The notes under the pieces were generated by a model. The model ran no database searches. It worked only from the letters and a program-made list of their open reading frames with translations, and was not told where the DNA came from. DNA of 64,000 nucleotides from Acidobacteriota bacterium (GTDB taxonomy: Bacteria; Acidobacteriota; Vicinamibacteria; Vicinamibacterales; Vicinamibacteraceae): contig JADLFL010000072.1 in assembly GCA_020845575.1 (NCBI GenBank), positions 102,332 to 166,331 of the forward strand, read 5' to 3'. The position numbers and the translations under genes are program-made. Of this stretch, positions 8,849 through 20,600 are shown one piece after another (position 1 is the stretch's first letter; the number at the start of each line of letters is the position of its first letter).

Positions 8849-11707
8849 ACCGCCCCGGCGCCCGTGCCTGAGGAGATCGCCCACGACGGGGTGACCAGCG
8901 CGATGCTCCGTCATCGCCGCGCGCTCTCCACGGGCGTACTGGTGGCACTCGCGGTGATGAGCCTGTGGGGGGTCGTGGCGCTCGTGCAGGCACGCACGAA
9001 GCCGACGCTGGGCCTCCAGATGAATCGCGAGCGTTCGACGATGCTCGGGCGGTCAGATCCATCCGCCTCAGTCGTCGTCAAGGCGGTGCGCGCCGGTGGC
9101 GCCGCCGCGTCCGCGGACATCAGGCCCGGAGATCGGGTCATCGCCGTCGACGGGATCGCGACGTCGGAGTCGCGCGACCTGATGGCCGTCCACGACAGGC
9201 TGCGCGTCGGCGACACCGTGACGTTCGACGTCGAACGCGCCGGCGTGCGGCTGACGCGACAGCTCACCGCGACGCCCGTCCTCGAGACACGCCGGCAGTG
9301 GTGGGGCGTCGCCCTGCGCCTGCTCGTGGTCTTCGCGCTGTTCCTGGGCATCCCCGCCGTGGTCTTCAAGTGGCGGCCCGACGACCCGCGTGCGCTGCTC
9401 TTCATGCTGTTCGGCTCGACGCTGGGCCTCTCGATGCTGAACTTCTCGGTGCCGGGCCTCAGCCAGCCGCCAGAGACGGTGATGCCGGTACCCGACGCGT
9501 TCACGCGCTTCAACCTGGCCTCGCTCGCGATCACGTACGCGTGCGGGCTGGTCATCAACCCGACGCTCCTGCACTTCCTCGCACTGTTCCCACAGCCACG
9601 CCTCGCACCGCGTACGCTCGGTCGCGTGCTGCGCCTGACGTACCTCGTGCCGACGCTGATGTGCTCGATCGCCGTGCCCGCGATCGTCGTCATCGCGCTG
9701 CAGGCGCTCGCCCGCCCGACGCGCCCCATCGTCGGATTCGCCGTGGCGGCCGTGGCAGGCGGCGCGGCGGTGGCAGTCTGGCGAGGACGTCTTCGCGGCC
9801 TGATGTGGCGAGACCGCCTGTTCGACCACGCGCAGTGGCTCGCGGCGGCGACATCGCTGGCCTACATCGCCGCCTTCACCGCGCTCGTCGTGGCCATCGG
9901 CATCCGGTGGCCCCAGGCGGCGGGCGTCGTCGTGGGTGCGCTGGTCGTCTGTGCCGTGCTCCTGTTCACGCTCGGGATCGGCGCGGCATACCCGGTCGCC
10001 TGCGGGATCGCGATGTGGCGATCGTGGCGGCACAGCTCGGAGGACGTGCGCCGGCAGATTCGCTGGCCGCTCGTGAGCGTGACGCTCGCGTTGGGCAGCG
10101 CGCTCGTGCTCGCGCTGCTCTCGCTGTCGCTCTCGTTCTCGTCGGGCTACGCGCCGCCGCCGTGGCTCTTCCCGCTGTTCGAGATCTCGACGTGGGTGGC
10201 GTACTCGGTGATCCCGCTCGCGTTCGCCGCCGCGGTACTGCGTTTCGGGTTGATGGACATCCGCTTCATCATCCGCCTGACGTTCTTCTACCTGCTGACG
10301 ACGGCGAGCGTGTACGTGGGGATGGCCGCCATCGTGCTGTTCATCGCGACAACGCTCGGCGAAGCGCTGCACAGCAGCAGGATCGTGACGATCCTGATCA
10401 CGCTGCTGGCGACATCGGCCCTCGAACCGCTCCGTCGACGCGTGCAGCGGCGTGTCGACAAGCACTTCTACCAGCGCACCCCTGACCCGGTCGGCGTCCT
10501 GGCGCGCCACCGACAGGAGCTGCGCTCGGTGTCGCGGCGCGATGATCTCGAACGGAGTCTCGTGCTCGCGCTGCAGGAGGCGATGCCGCACGCGCCCACG
10601 TACGTGTTCCGCCGGCGTGAGGATCAGTCGTCGTTTGTCACCGCTCATTCGCCGGATCCGACAGCGCGCGATGCGTTCGCCGTCCTTCCGTTCCTCACGC
10701 AGCGCGCGCCGGGCCTCATGGGGCCGACGATGCTCGCCGAGGTGTCGATGGGCGTCACGGAGGCGGAGACATGGGAGCAGTTCGGCATCGAGACGCTGCT
10801 GCCCGTGCGGCAGGGCGACGCGATCCCTGTCGTGCTCGGCCTCGGGCGCAAGCGGTCAGACGACTCGTGGCACGAGCGCGACATGGAAGTCCTGTCGTCG
10901 CTCGCGGCGCAGACGTCGATGGTACTGGCGGACATGGAAGCCCGCCAGCACGGTGCGTCGATGAAGGAAGCTTTCGACAACCAGCGCGCGCTGCTGCCGC
11001 AGCAGTTGCCGCAGCCTGACGCATGGTCGCTCGCCGGCGCGTGGCATCCCGCGCTCGCCGTGGGCGGCGACTACTACGACGCGTGGAGGCTGTCCGACGA
11101 TGCGATCGCCGTGTGCGTGGCGGACGTGGCGGGCAAGGGTCTCGCGGCGTCGCTCGTCATGGCCAACCTGCAGGCTACGGTCAAGGCACTCGCGGGCCCC
11201 GACGTGAGTCCCGCCGATCTCTGCACCCGCGTCAACGAAACGCTTGCGTCAAACCTGCGCAGGGGACGCTTCGTCACGTTCTTCTATGGCGTGCTGCGGA
11301 TCTCGACAGGGGATCTGCGATACGCCAACGCGGGTCACAATCCGCCGGTACTCGCCACCGAGGGTGTGGTGCACGAACTCGGGCTCGGCGACCCGGGTCT
11401 GGGCCTGTTGCGGCGTCACCACTACAGGGACGCGCACGTACGGCTCGGCAACGACGCGCGCCTGCTGCTGTACACCGACGGCGTCACCGACGGGCACAGT
11501 CCGGACGGCGAGGACTTCGGGATGGGGCGCCTGCTCGATCTCGTCGATCGCCCGCACACGAGCGCCGGGCAACTGCGCGACGACGTCCTGTCTGCCATCG
11601 CCGCCTGGACGCAGGGTCAGTTCGACGATGACGTCACGCTGCTGGCAGTGGTCGCCCGTCAGGGCCAGCCGGCCCACTTCCAGTCACAGAAGATCCGGCT
11701 TCCGTGA
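8846..11707 (+). CDS. PDZ - multi-TM - GAF - PP2C (SpoIIE-type) phosphatase
   Basis: A 953-residue membrane sensor-phosphatase. There is a first membrane segment at about 28-48, a periplasmic PDZ domain (about 52-148, with the IRPGDRVIAVDG carboxylate loop), then a block of about eight hydrophobic segments (about 155-515), a GAF-like domain (about 565-715) and a C-terminal PP2C/SpoIIE domain (about 735-945). The latter has metal-binding signatures GGDYYD, VADVAGKGLAAS and LYTDGVTDGHSPDGEDFG. By family it should dephosphorylate Ser/Thr, typically an anti-sigma-factor antagonist in a partner-switching system, but no such partner lies nearby. It is divergent from mtgA, with a -10-like box 7 bases before the ATG. 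Confidence 0.88.
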   Translation: MTAPAPVPEEIAHDGVTSAMLRHRRALSTGVLVALAVMSLWGVVALVQARTKPTLGLQMNRERSTMLGRSDPSASVVVKAVRAGGAAASADIRPGDRVIAVDGIATSESRDLMAVHDRLRVGDTVTFDVERAGVRLTRQLTATPVLETRRQWWGVALRLLVVFALFLGIPAVVFKWRPDDPRALLFMLFGSTLGLSMLNFSVPGLSQPPETVMPVPDAFTRFNLASLAITYACGLVINPTLLHFLALFPQPRLAPRTLGRVLRLTYLVPTLMCSIAVPAIVVIALQALARPTRPIVGFAVAAVAGGAAVAVWRGRLRGLMWRDRLFDHAQWLAAATSLAYIAAFTALVVAIGIRWPQAAGVVVGALVVCAVLLFTLGIGAAYPVACGIAMWRSWRHSSEDVRRQIRWPLVSVTLALGSALVLALLSLSLSFSSGYAPPPWLFPLFEISTWVAYSVIPLAFAAAVLRFGLMDIRFIIRLTFFYLLTTASVYVGMAAIVLFIATTLGEALHSSRIVTILITLLATSALEPLRRRVQRRVDKHFYQRTPDPVGVLARHRQELRSVSRRDDLERSLVLALQEAMPHAPTYVFRRREDQSSFVTAHSPDPTARDAFAVLPFLTQRAPGLMGPTMLAEVSMGVTEAETWEQFGIETLLPVRQGDAIPVVLGLGRKRSDDSWHERDMEVLSSLAAQTSMVLADMEARQHGASMKEAFDNQRALLPQQLPQPDAWSLAGAWHPALAVGGDYYDAWRLSDDAIAVCVADVAGKGLAASLVMANLQATVKALAGPDVSPADLCTRVNETLASNLRRGRFVTFFYGVLRISTGDLRYANAGHNPPVLATEGVVHELGLGDPGLGLLRRHHYRDAHVRLGNDARLLLYTDGVTDGHSPDGEDFGMGRLLDLVDRPHTSAGQLRDDVLSAIAAWTQGQFDDDVTLLAVVARQGQPAHFQSQKIRLP

Positions 11708-11708
11708 T

Positions 11709-12722
11709 CTAGCGCTTCGACTTGCCGCCGAAGTACGACGGGATCACCATGCTCCGCATCGTCTGCAGGCCGGCGGGGGCGGTGAGCACCTTCGGGATCG
11801 AATTGACGGTGATCGCCGCTGTCGCGATGTCGCCATGGACGCCGCCGTCGATGCGCATCGTCAGGTCGGGCACGCCCTTCACGATCGTCGCGTCGTAGGA
11901 CTTCGGCGCACCAAGGTACGCCTCCATGTGCAGCGTGATGCGCGCCTGTCCGTCCTTGTCGTAGCCCGTGCCCGTCTGCACGATGCCGGCGACCTGCCCC
12001 TTCTTCACCGTCAGAAACTGACTCGACGTCGTCTTGGTGGCGATCTTCGGGCCGATCACGTCGGTGATGGTCTCCAGCTTCCAGCCCATTGCGTCGGCGA
12101 TCATCGCCACCGACTCGGTGAGCCCCACATGACGCACCGAGCCGCCCTTCACCTTCTCGGCGAACTGTTCCGGCGTGAGCCCGGCACCAATCTTCTGCTG
12201 GAAGGGCAACCGGCGAATCGACGCGTCCTGGATGCGCTCGACGCGAATCGCGTCAACGCGCTCGCACACGCCGGTGAGCGTGATCGGCAGTGCATCCATC
12301 GTGAAACCGGGATTGACGCCCGTGCCGAGCACCGCCACCTTTGCCTTGCGCGCGATCGCGTCGATCTTCTTCGCGAGGCGCGTGTTCGAGAACCACGGAT
12401 ACGCGAGCTCCTCGGTGGTCGACACGATGGGCAGCCCGCAGGCCGCCACGTCGGCGATCTGATCGGCGACCTTCGCGAGCGACGAGCTCGTGCAGAGCAC
12501 CACCACGTCGGGCTTGCCCGCCCTGACCGCGGCACTCAGCTTCCCGTCCACCTTGACGCCGATCCTGCGGTCGAGACCAGCCACCTCTCCCACGTCCTTG
12601 CCGATCTTCGCCGGATCGAGATCGACGGCCCCGACGATCCTGAGGCCCTTCCGGGCCGCGCACATGCGAACTACACCAACGCCGATGGGACCGAGCCCCA
12701 CATGCAGGATACGAATGGCCAT
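11709..12722 (-). CDS. Dihydrodipicolinate reductase-like NAD(P)-dependent dehydrogenase
   Basis: A 337-residue cytoplasmic oxidoreductase. The N-terminal Rossmann fold begins at once (MAIRILHVGLGPIGVGVVR, GxGxxG). Residues such as VVLCTSSSLAKV and GTGVNPGFTMD belong to the DapB-like and 2,4-diaminopentanoate-dehydrogenase-like family, whose C-terminal domain differs from true DapB. The usual DapB substrate loop (HHxxK) is absent, so lysine biosynthesis is unlikely; an amino-acid or amine dehydrogenase is possible. The start at 12722 was chosen because the Rossmann strand begins there and AGGAG lies 10 bases upstream; another ATG is at 12749. A perfect TATAAT on this strand lies at 12779-12784. 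Confidence 0.75.
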   Translation of the reverse strand: MAIRILHVGLGPIGVGVVRMCAARKGLRIVGAVDLDPAKIGKDVGEVAGLDRRIGVKVDGKLSAAVRAGKPDVVVLCTSSSLAKVADQIADVAACGLPIVSTTEELAYPWFSNTRLAKKIDAIARKAKVAVLGTGVNPGFTMDALPITLTGVCERVDAIRVERIQDASIRRLPFQQKIGAGLTPEQFAEKVKGGSVRHVGLTESVAMIADAMGWKLETITDVIGPKIATKTTSSQFLTVKKGQVAGIVQTGTGYDKDGQARITLHMEAYLGAPKSYDATIVKGVPDLTMRIDGGVHGDIATAAITVNSIPKVLTAPAGLQTMRSMVIPSYFGGKSKR

Positions 12723-12778
12723 GACCGGGAAGACTCCTGAGGGCGGCATCGGTGATTCCCGATGCGCGGAACCCGCAG

Positions 12779-12786
12779 ATTATACT
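12779..12786. promoter_or_regulatory. Bidirectional -10 element
   Basis: The octamer reads TATAAT on the minus strand (12784 to 12779) and TATACT on the plus strand (12781-12786). It sits between the divergent dehydrogenase and DUF2339 genes, so one near-palindromic AT-rich box could serve both directions. The surrounding sequence is more than 65% GC, which makes the box stand out. Confidence 0.5.
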
Positions 12787-12797
12787 CGCGGACAATC

Positions 12798-15119
12798 GTG
12801 GAACTGCTCATCGGACTCGTCTTCCTGGGCGCCTCCCTCGCGGTGGCCTTCGTGCTGCCGATCCTGTCGTTCCTGCGATCCACGCGGGCGCTGCGCGACG
12901 CAGACGCGCTGGCCCGTGAGGTGCAGGTCCTGCGGGCGGAGGTCGCCGCGCTGCGCGCGGGCACGACGACGGCTGCCCCTCCCTCGCCGGCCGACATCGC
13001 GCCGGAACCCGTCTCGACTACCGCGGTCGGGCCGGGAGGGCCGACCCTACCTACCCCCGCCGTGGCCGACGATGCCATGGCGGAGGCAGCAGTGCCTCCC
13101 ATCGCCGACTCCGCCACCGACTCCGTCGTCAACCACACTGCCGATTCCATCCCCGAGTACGCCGCCGTTGTCGAGGCCGAAGGAGTCGATGCGCCGGCGG
13201 CTGTCGCGGCAGGCCGCCCCATGGACGGCCTCGAAGAACGCATCGGGGCGCGCTGGCTCCTCTATGCCGGCATCGGGTCGCTGATCCTCGGCGTCTCGTA
13301 CTTCATCAAGTTCGCATTCGACAACGGCTGGGTGAGCGAACCCTTACGCGTGGCGATCGGTCTCGCCGCCGGAGGCGCCCTCATCGGCGCCGGCCAGCGC
13401 TTCGTGCAGCGCGGACTCCGCTTCTTCGGACACACGCTCAGCGGCGGCGGACTCGTCGTGCTGTACGTGGCGATCTACGCGGCGCTGCACGCCTACGACC
13501 TGATCGGGCCATCGACGGCGTTCACCGCGATGGTCGCCGTCACCCTGCTCGGCCTGTGGCTGGCCGATCGCCATCGCGTGGAGGTGCTCGGTGCGCTGGC
13601 GCTCGTCGGCGGCTTCGTCACGCCGGCGCTCGTCGGAGGAGGCCAAGACCGGCAGATCGTGCTCTTCCTCTACGGCGCGCTGCTCCTTGCGGGTGCGCTG
13701 GCGATGGTGGTGCGATACGCGTGGGCCGGCGTCGCGGTCCTGGCCTATGGATGTTCCGTGCTGCTGTCGATCGCATGGGCTGCCGCGCACTATCGAGCCG
13801 ACGCCGGGCTTCGCACGCTCCTGCTCATCACCATCCACCTCGTGCTGCTGGCCGGCATGGTCGTCGCGTTGCGCCGTCGGCGCGGGGCGTCGGCGCTCGC
13901 CGTCCCCGCGTCGTGGGTGCTGCTCACGGCGCCGCTGCTGTACCACGCCGCCGCCCTGTGGCTCATCGGACGCTCGCAGGGCATCTTCCTGGTCTACCTG
14001 CTCGTTGCCACGGTGGCCGGACTGTCGGTGTCCTATCACGCCGGCTGGCGGTGGGCGCGCACCATCCTGCTCGCGCTCGTCGCCATCCCGTTCATCGACT
14101 GGATGGGCAGCCTCATCGCGCCACGGTGGTACACCGCGGCGTTGGTGGCCGCGATCGCGCTGTACCTGCTGCACCTGGCCGGACAGTGGCGCGACCTCAG
14201 CGACGATGACCCCGCGCTGCCGGTCCCTGTCGCCGAGTTCGTCCACACACACGTCACGGGTGTCTTCCTGCCCGTCGCGTTGTATGCGTTTCTCGACGAC
14301 CACGCGGCGTGGTGGAACGCGCCGATGCTGGCCGCCGTCGCGGGATGGAACCTCGGCGTGGCGTCGGTGGTCCGCGCGCGCATGCCGATCCTCGCGTGGC
14401 AGTTCGTCGCGCTGGGGGCGACGACCGGCGCGGTGGCCATCAGCGAGTGGTTCGATGGTCCCGTCGTGGCGATTGGTTGGGCACTCGAGGGCGTGGCCGT
14501 CGGCTACGCCGCATTGCGCTCGGGGAATCGATGGCTGGAAGGCGGCGCGCTGGCACTGCTCGGGCTGAGTGCGCTTCGCCTGCTCGAAGCGCTCGGCGCG
14601 TCGATGCCCGTGGGCACGTGGCCGATCGTCAACACCCGCACGCTCGCCACGGTCGTGGTCGTCGGCGCGATGGCATGGCTGGCCGCACGCGCCAGGGACA
14701 TCCCCACGCTCTTCGGCGGACCGTGGGCGCGGCACACGCTGATCGTCGTCGCGAACATGCTGGCCATCGCGTGGGTCTCGGCCGAGATCATCCACGTGTT
14801 CGCCGAGCGCGCGCTCGCGGCAAGTACGGCCGATCTGCCGGCGGGCGCAGCACGCGCCGAGCTCGGTCAGCAGGTGGCGCTGTCGGTGGCGTGGGCCCTG
14901 TATGCCGTGGGTCTGGTGGCTGCCGGCTTCCGCAGCGGCTACGCGCCGGCGCGCTATCTCGCCATCGCGCTGTTCGGTCTCACCATCGTCAAGGTGATGA
15001 CCAGGGACGTCGCGGAACTCGATCGCGTGTACCAGATGCTCAGCGTGCTTGGCGTTGGCGTGCTCCTCGTCTCGGCGTCGTACCTGTATCAGCGGATGAC
15101 GAGAACGCCAGACGTTTGA
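12798..15119 (+). CDS. DUF2339 multi-spanning membrane protein
   Basis: A membrane protein of 773 residues from the GTG at 12798, or 785 from an ATG at 12762. The GTG is preferred because the -10-like TATACT (12781-12786) lies downstream of the ATG. There is an N-terminal membrane segment and a short coiled coil (about 20-50), an acidic, proline/alanine-rich linker (about 55-145), then about 15 to 20 hydrophobic segments from [23 protein letters not shown] onward. This is characteristic of the DUF2339 family, whose role in the cell envelope is unknown. Part of the linker (coding VGPGGP) is made by a REP-like palindrome at 13025-13050. Confidence 0.8.
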   Translation: MELLIGLVFLGASLAVAFVLPILSFLRSTRALRDADALAREVQVLRAEVAALRAGTTTAAPPSPADIAPEPVSTTAVGPGGPTLPTPAVADDAMAEAAVPPIADSATDSVVNHTADSIPEYAAVVEAEGVDAPAAVAAGRPMDGLEERIGARWLLYAGIGSLILGVSYFIKFAFDNGWVSEPLRVAIGLAAGGALIGAGQRFVQRGLRFFGHTLSGGGLVVLYVAIYAALHAYDLIGPSTAFTAMVAVTLLGLWLADRHRVEVLGALALVGGFVTPALVGGGQDRQIVLFLYGALLLAGALAMVVRYAWAGVAVLAYGCSVLLSIAWAAAHYRADAGLRTLLLITIHLVLLAGMVVALRRRRGASALAVPASWVLLTAPLLYHAAALWLIGRSQGIFLVYLLVATVAGLSVSYHAGWRWARTILLALVAIPFIDWMGSLIAPRWYTAALVAAIALYLLHLAGQWRDLSDDDPALPVPVAEFVHTHVTGVFLPVALYAFLDDHAAWWNAPMLAAVAGWNLGVASVVRARMPILAWQFVALGATTGAVAISEWFDGPVVAIGWALEGVAVGYAALRSGNRWLEGGALALLGLSALRLLEALGASMPVGTWPIVNTRTLATVVVVGAMAWLAARARDIPTLFGGPWARHTLIVVANMLAIAWVSAEIIHVFAERALAASTADLPAGAARAELGQQVALSVAWALYAVGLVAAGFRSGYAPARYLAIALFGLTIVKVMTRDVAELDRVYQMLSVLGVGVLLVSASYLYQRMTRTPDV
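13025..13050 (-). repeat. REP-like palindrome inside a coding region
   Basis: On the minus strand GTAG (13050-13047) precedes a stem formed by GGTCGG (13025-13030) and CCGACC (13041-13046) with a 10-base loop. The element is about 87% identical over 23 bases to the copy at 44278-44298. It is in frame in the disordered linker of the DUF2339 protein. Confidence 0.5.
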
Positions 15120-15154
15120 CACCTCCTGGCCGACGGGTCAGTATCGACGCACAC

Positions 15155-16219
15155 ATGTCGGAGTTCTCGTGGCCGGAGGCACGCATCCTCGCGGTCGACG
15201 ACCAGGCGCAGAACGTCAACATCATCGAACGGCTGCTGCGCCGTGCGGGCTTCGAACACGTCTTCACGACAACGGATCCCCAACAGGCGCGGCCGCTCGT
15301 CGAGGAACTCAGGCCCGACGTGATCCTGCTCGACCTGCACATGCCGGCGCTCGACGGCTTCGCGGTACTCGATCAACTCGCACCGCTGCTCCCGCCTGAC
15401 GGCTACCTGCCGATCGTCTTCATCACGGCAGACGCCGACTCGCACCTCAAGAAGCGCGCGCTCTCCATGGGCGCCAAGGACTTCGTCAACAAGCCGTTCG
15501 ACGCCACCGAGATCGTCCTCCGCATCAGGAACCTGCTCGAAGCCCGCTACCTGTATCTCGCGCTGCAGGCGCAGAACGAGACGCTCGAAGTCCGCGTCCG
15601 CGAGCGCACGGAGGAACTCGAACAAGCCCAGCTCGAGATCCTGCACCGCCTCTCGCGCGCGGCCGACTTCCGCGACGACGACACGATGCAGCACACCGAG
15701 CGCGTGGGCCGGCTCTCGGCGGCGCTGGCACGCGAGCTCGGCATGGCGAAAGACGAGGTCCAGTTGCTGCGACGCGCGGCGCCGCTCCACGACCTCGGCA
15801 AGATCGCGATCCCCGACAGCATCCTCCTGAAAGGCGGCGGCCTCAGTGACGATGAGTTCGGGGAGATGAAGACGCACACGCGAATCGGTGCGCGCCTGCT
15901 GTCAGGCAGCACGCACCCGCTGCTGCAGATGGCCGAGCAGATCGCGCTCACGCATCACGAGCAATGGGACGGCTCGGGCTACCTCGAAGGCCTGCACGGC
16001 GAAGCCATTCCGCTCGTCAGCCGTATCGTGACGGTGGCTGACGTGTTCGACGCGCTGACGCACGCACGTCCGTACAAGCGGTCGTGGCCGCTCTCGGAAG
16101 CCCTCGACGAACTGAAACGACTGAGAGGGCGACAGTTCGATCCCGACGTCGTCAACGCCCTGCTCCGCATCGTCGAGCGCGGCGAGCTCACGCTCGACGG
16201 ATTGCAGGGGGACGACTAG
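15155..16219 (+). CDS. Response regulator with HD-GYP c-di-GMP phosphodiesterase domain
   Basis: A 354-residue RpfG-like protein. The receiver domain (about 9-128) has Asp15/Asp16, the phosphoacceptor Asp60 (VILLDLHMP) and Lys113 (FVNKPF). A helical linker rich in Glu/Gln (about 135-165) leads to an HD-GYP domain (about 160-345) with HD at 212-213 ([11 protein letters not shown]) and HH at 267-268 ([11 protein letters not shown]). The signature GYP reads GYL (275-277), while the [24 protein letters not shown] stretch is conserved, so activity against c-di-GMP is likely but not certain. No histidine kinase is adjacent. The 3' end overlaps the convergent gltD by 4 bases. Confidence 0.88.
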   Translation: MSEFSWPEARILAVDDQAQNVNIIERLLRRAGFEHVFTTTDPQQARPLVEELRPDVILLDLHMPALDGFAVLDQLAPLLPPDGYLPIVFITADADSHLKKRALSMGAKDFVNKPFDATEIVLRIRNLLEARYLYLALQAQNETLEVRVRERTEELEQAQLEILHRLSRAADFRDDDTMQHTERVGRLSAALARELGMAKDEVQLLRRAAPLHDLGKIAIPDSILLKGGGLSDDEFGEMKTHTRIGARLLSGSTHPLLQMAEQIALTHHEQWDGSGYLEGLHGEAIPLVSRIVTVADVFDALTHARPYKRSWPLSEALDELKRLRGRQFDPDVVNALLRIVERGELTLDGLQGDD

Positions 16220-17640
16220 CTGTCGAGGTACTTCCCGACCTGCTCGGCGGCCTGACGCCCTTCGGCAATCGCCCACACGATCAGTGACGCGCCCCGGCGC
16301 GCGTCGCCGGCAACGAAGACGCCCGGGGCCGTCGTCTGGCGCGTGTGCGGGTCGGCCTTCACGCGTCCCGCGGCGTCGCACTCGACGCCGAGCTGATCGA
16401 ACAGCGGCAGGCGCTCCGGTCCGGTGAATCCCATCGCGAGGAAGATCAGATCGACGTCCTCGCTGAACTCGGTCCCTGGCACGGGCTCGAACGCGAGCTG
16501 GCCGTTCTCCTTGCGGACCATCTCGACGCGCACGCCGTGCAGGCGCTTCAGCACGCCGTCCTCGCCTTCGAGGTGCGTCGTCATGATCGCGTACTCGCGA
16601 TCGCCGCCTTCCTCGTGCGCCGCCGACACGCGGTAGATGTTCGGCCACTGCGGCCACGGATCGGCGGGGCTGCGGCTGTCGGGTGGACGCGGGGCGATCT
16701 CGAACTGGCGCACGCTTGCCGCGCCCTGACGGTGCGCGGTCCCGAGGCAGTCGGCACCGGTATCGCCACCGCCGAGGATGATCACGCGCTTGCCGCGCGC
16801 GTCGAGCGTCGCGTCGTGGACGACCTCGTCGCCGGCCACCACGCGGTTCTGCTGCTCCAGGTACGTCATCGCGCGGTGCACGCCGCGCAGGTCGGCACCA
16901 GGCACGGTGAGCGCGCGCGGCTGCGTCGCACCAACGGCCAGACACACGGCGTCGAAGTCCTGTCGCAGCTGCGCGCCCGTGAGCGAACCGCCCACATCGA
17001 CGCTCGTCCTGAACTCAACGCCCTCGGCGGCCATCTGCGCGAGACGGCGATCGAGCAGCGCCTTGTCCATCTTGAAGTCTGGAATGCCGTACCGCAGCAG
17101 TCCGCCGATGCGATCGGCCCGCTCGAAGAGGACGACGTCGTGCCCCTGACGCGCGAGTTGCTGCGCCGCGGCAAGACCCGCCGGACCGGACCCGACAACG
17201 GCTACCTTCCTGCCCGTGCGGACCGATGCGGGTTCGGCGGTCACCCAGCCTTCCGAGAACGCGCGGTCGACAATCGTGACTTCGACCTGCTTGATCGTCA
17301 CGGGCAGGTCGTTGATGCCGAGTACGCAGGCGGCTTCGCACGGCGCCGGACAGAGCCGCCCCGTGAACTCGGGAAAGTTGTTGGTCGCGTGCAGGCGGGC
17401 GGCAGCCTCGCGCCACCGCTCGCGGTAGACGAGATCGTTCCAGTCGGGAATCAGGTTGCCGAGCGGACACCCCTGATGACAGAACGGGATGCCGCAGTCC
17501 ATGCAGCGACTCGCCTGGCCGCGCAGCGACTCGACGGGGAACGGCTGATAGACCTCCTGCCAGTCGTGGACGCGTTCCTCGACAGGACGCCGCGTCGGCG
17601 TTTGTCGCGTGAGCTCGAGAAACCCTGTCGCCTTGCCCAT
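16216..17640 (-). CDS. gltD: Glutamate synthase small subunit
   Basis: A 474-residue NADPH-oxidising subunit of glutamate synthase, passing electrons through Fe-S centres to GltB. N-terminal cysteine clusters bind two 4Fe-4S centres: [16 protein letters not shown] (about 47-62) and [12 protein letters not shown] (about 97-108). An FAD-binding Rossmann motif [17 protein letters not shown] lies at about 145-161 and an NADPH motif [14 protein letters not shown] at about 289-302. Length and motifs are normal for the family. The ATG overlaps the gltB stop (ATGA), so gltB and gltD are translationally coupled. Confidence 0.96.
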   Translation of the reverse strand: MGKATGFLELTRQTPTRRPVEERVHDWQEVYQPFPVESLRGQASRCMDCGIPFCHQGCPLGNLIPDWNDLVYRERWREAAARLHATNNFPEFTGRLCPAPCEAACVLGINDLPVTIKQVEVTIVDRAFSEGWVTAEPASVRTGRKVAVVGSGPAGLAAAQQLARQGHDVVLFERADRIGGLLRYGIPDFKMDKALLDRRLAQMAAEGVEFRTSVDVGGSLTGAQLRQDFDAVCLAVGATQPRALTVPGADLRGVHRAMTYLEQQNRVVAGDEVVHDATLDARGKRVIILGGGDTGADCLGTAHRQGAASVRQFEIAPRPPDSRSPADPWPQWPNIYRVSAAHEEGGDREYAIMTTHLEGEDGVLKRLHGVRVEMVRKENGQLAFEPVPGTEFSEDVDLIFLAMGFTGPERLPLFDQLGVECDAAGRVKADPHTRQTTAPGVFVAGDARRGASLIVWAIAEGRQAAEQVGKYLDS

Positions 17641-20600
17641 CAGACCGCCACTCCCTGCAGTTCGGCGCGCTGTGCCTCGAGCGCCTTCTTGTACTCGATC
17701 GGCATCACGCGCACGAACCGCGCGATCGTCTCCGGCCAGTCGGCGAGCAGCCGATCGGCCAGCGTGCTGTCGGTGACGGCGCGATGGCGCTCCAGCAACT
17801 CGTACACGTAACGCTCGTCGTCCTCGTCGAGCCCTTCGAGCAGCACCATCTCCTTGTTGCAGCGTTGCGCGAAGTCGCCGTCCTCGTCGAGCACGTAGGC
17901 CACGCCGCCGCTCATGCCGGCGGCGAAGTTGCGGCCCGTGCGCCCGAGCACCGCCACGCGGCCACCGGTCATGTACTCGCAGCCGTGATCGCCGACACCC
18001 TCGACCACCGCCACGGCGCCGCTGTTGCGGACCGCGAAACGCTCGCCGACGACACCCCTGATGAACGCCTCACCGCTCGTGGCACCGTAGAGCGCGACGT
18101 TGCCGGCAATCACGTTGCGCTCAGCCTTGAACGGCGCGTCGTGAGGCGGACGCACGATCACGCGCCCGCCCGACAATCCCTTGCCGACGTAGTCGTTGGC
18201 GTCGCCCTCGAGACGGAGCGTGATGCCGGCGGGCAGGAACGCACCGAAGCTCTGCCCCGCGGATCCGGTGAACGACAGGTCGATGGTGTCGTGCGCGAGG
18301 CCCTGACCGCCGTATCGCCGGCTCACTTCGCTGCCGAGCATCGTGCCCACCGACCGATCGACGTTGCGGATCGGCAGCGCCGCCGTCACCTTCTCGCGCC
18401 GGTCCAGCGCGGGCTCCGCGAGCGCGATGAGCTGCGCGTCGAGCACCGACGCCAGGTCCACGTCCTGCGGCACCGTGCGGTGCAGGACGGGCGCAGGCGC
18501 GCCCTCGACGGCCGACACGTGCGACGTGTCGAGGATGCGCGAGAAGTCGAGGCCACGCGCCTTCCAGTGATCCACGGCGGGACGCACGTCGATCAGGTCG
18601 GCGCGACCGATCATCTCCTGGAGCGTGCGGAAGCCGAGCTGCGCCATCGTCTCGCGCACTTCCTGCGCGATGAAGTGGAAGAAGTTGACGACGTGATCGG
18701 CCTGCCCGGTGAACTTCGCGCGCAGCGCCGGGTTCTGCGTGGCGATGCCGACGGGACACGTGTCGAGATGACAGACGCGCATCATCACGCAGCCCATCAC
18801 CACGAGCGGTGCGGTCGAGAAGCCGAACTCCTCGGCACCGAGCAGCGCGCCGATGACCACGTCGCGACCTGTCTTCAACTGGCCGTCCACCTGCACGGTC
18901 ACGCGATCGCGCAACCTGTTGCCGACGAGCGTCTGCTGCGTCTCGGCCAGACCGAGTTCCCACGGGACGCCCGCGTGCTTGAGCGAGGTCAGCGGACTGG
19001 CGCCCGTGCCGCCGTCGTGACCGCTGATGAGCACCACGTCGCTCTTGGCCTTGGCCACCCCGGCCGCCACCGTGCCGACGCCGACCTCCGACACCAGCTT
19101 CACGCTGATGCGCGCGCGCGGGTTGGCGTTGCGCAGGTCGTAGATCAGCTGCGCGAGGTCTTCGATCGAGTAGATGTCGTGGTGCGGCGGCGGGCTGATG
19201 AGCCCCACGCCCGGCGTGGAGTGCCGCACCTTGGCGACCCACGGGTACACCTTGTTGCCGGGCAGTTGACCGCCCTCGCCGGGCTTGGCGCCCTGCGCCA
19301 TCTTGATCTGCAATTCGTCGGCGTTGACCAGGTAGTGGCTCGTGACGCCGAAGCGACCGGACGCGACCTGCTTGATGGCGCTGCGCCGGAAGTCGCCGTT
19401 GGCATCCGGCGTGAAACGCCGCGGGTCCTCGCCGCCTTCGCCGCTGTTGCTCCGGCCGCCAAGGCGGTTCATCGCGATCGCGAGCGTCTCGTGCGCTTCG
19501 GCGCTGATCGAGCCGAAGCTCATCGCACCGCTGGCGAAGCGCTTGACGATCGACTCGACAGGCTCGACCTCGTCGATCGGCACAGCGGGCCGTGTGCCCG
19601 TACGCAACGTGAACAGGCCGCGCAACGTCGCCTGCTCGCGCGTCTGGTCGTCGACGGCTCTCGTGTACTCGCGGAAGATGTCGTACCGCTTCGTGCGCGT
19701 GGCGTGCTGCAGCTTGAACACCGTCTCCGGGTTGAAGAGGTGCAGTTCGCCATCGCGACGCCACTGGTACTGCCCGCCGGGCACCAGCTCGCGGTCCACC
19801 TGCGGCGCCGGTGCGTAGGCGCGCGCGTGATTGCGCAGCGCCTCCTCGGCGACCTCGGTGATGCCGATGCCGCCGATGCGCGAGGGCGTGTTGGTGAAGT
19901 AGCGTGCGACCAGGTCCTTGGACAGCCCCACGGCCTCGAAGATCTGTGCCCCGCGATAGCTGGCCACCGTGCTGATGCCCATCTTGGACATCACCTTGAC
20001 CACGCCCTTCTCCACCGCCTTCAGGTACTTGCTCCGGAGCGCGGCGTCGTCCACCGTCGGCTCGACGAGGCCCATCTCCTTCAACTGCGGCAGCGATTCG
20101 AGCGCGAGCCACGGGTTGATGGCGCTCGCACCGTAGCCGATCAACGTGGCGTAGTGGTGGACCTCACGCGCGTCCGCGGTCTCGACGATGAGCGTGACGT
20201 GCGTGCGCGTGCGCTCGCGCACGAGATGGTTCTGCAGGCCCGCGACCGCGAGCAGCGCCGGGATGGGGCACTTCTTCGCGGTGACGGCGCGGTCCGACAG
20301 CACCAGCACCTTGGCGCCGCCGGCGATGGCCGTGTCTGCCTTCGCGAACATCGCCTTGAGCGCAGGCTCCATGCCTCCTGGCCCGTCGGCCACGGGGAAC
20401 ACCATGTCCAGCACGGTGACGTAGAACGGCTGATCGTCGCGCGAGGTGGGCAGCAGGCGGCCGGCACGGTCGTACCGCTGCAGCGCCTTGAAGCGCGCCA
20501 TCTGCGAATTGTCGAGGAACGGGCTGTCGCAGAGGATCATCCGGCAGCTCTCGGGCTGCGGATCGAGCAGGTTGCGTTCAGGCCCGATGGCCGTGCCGAC

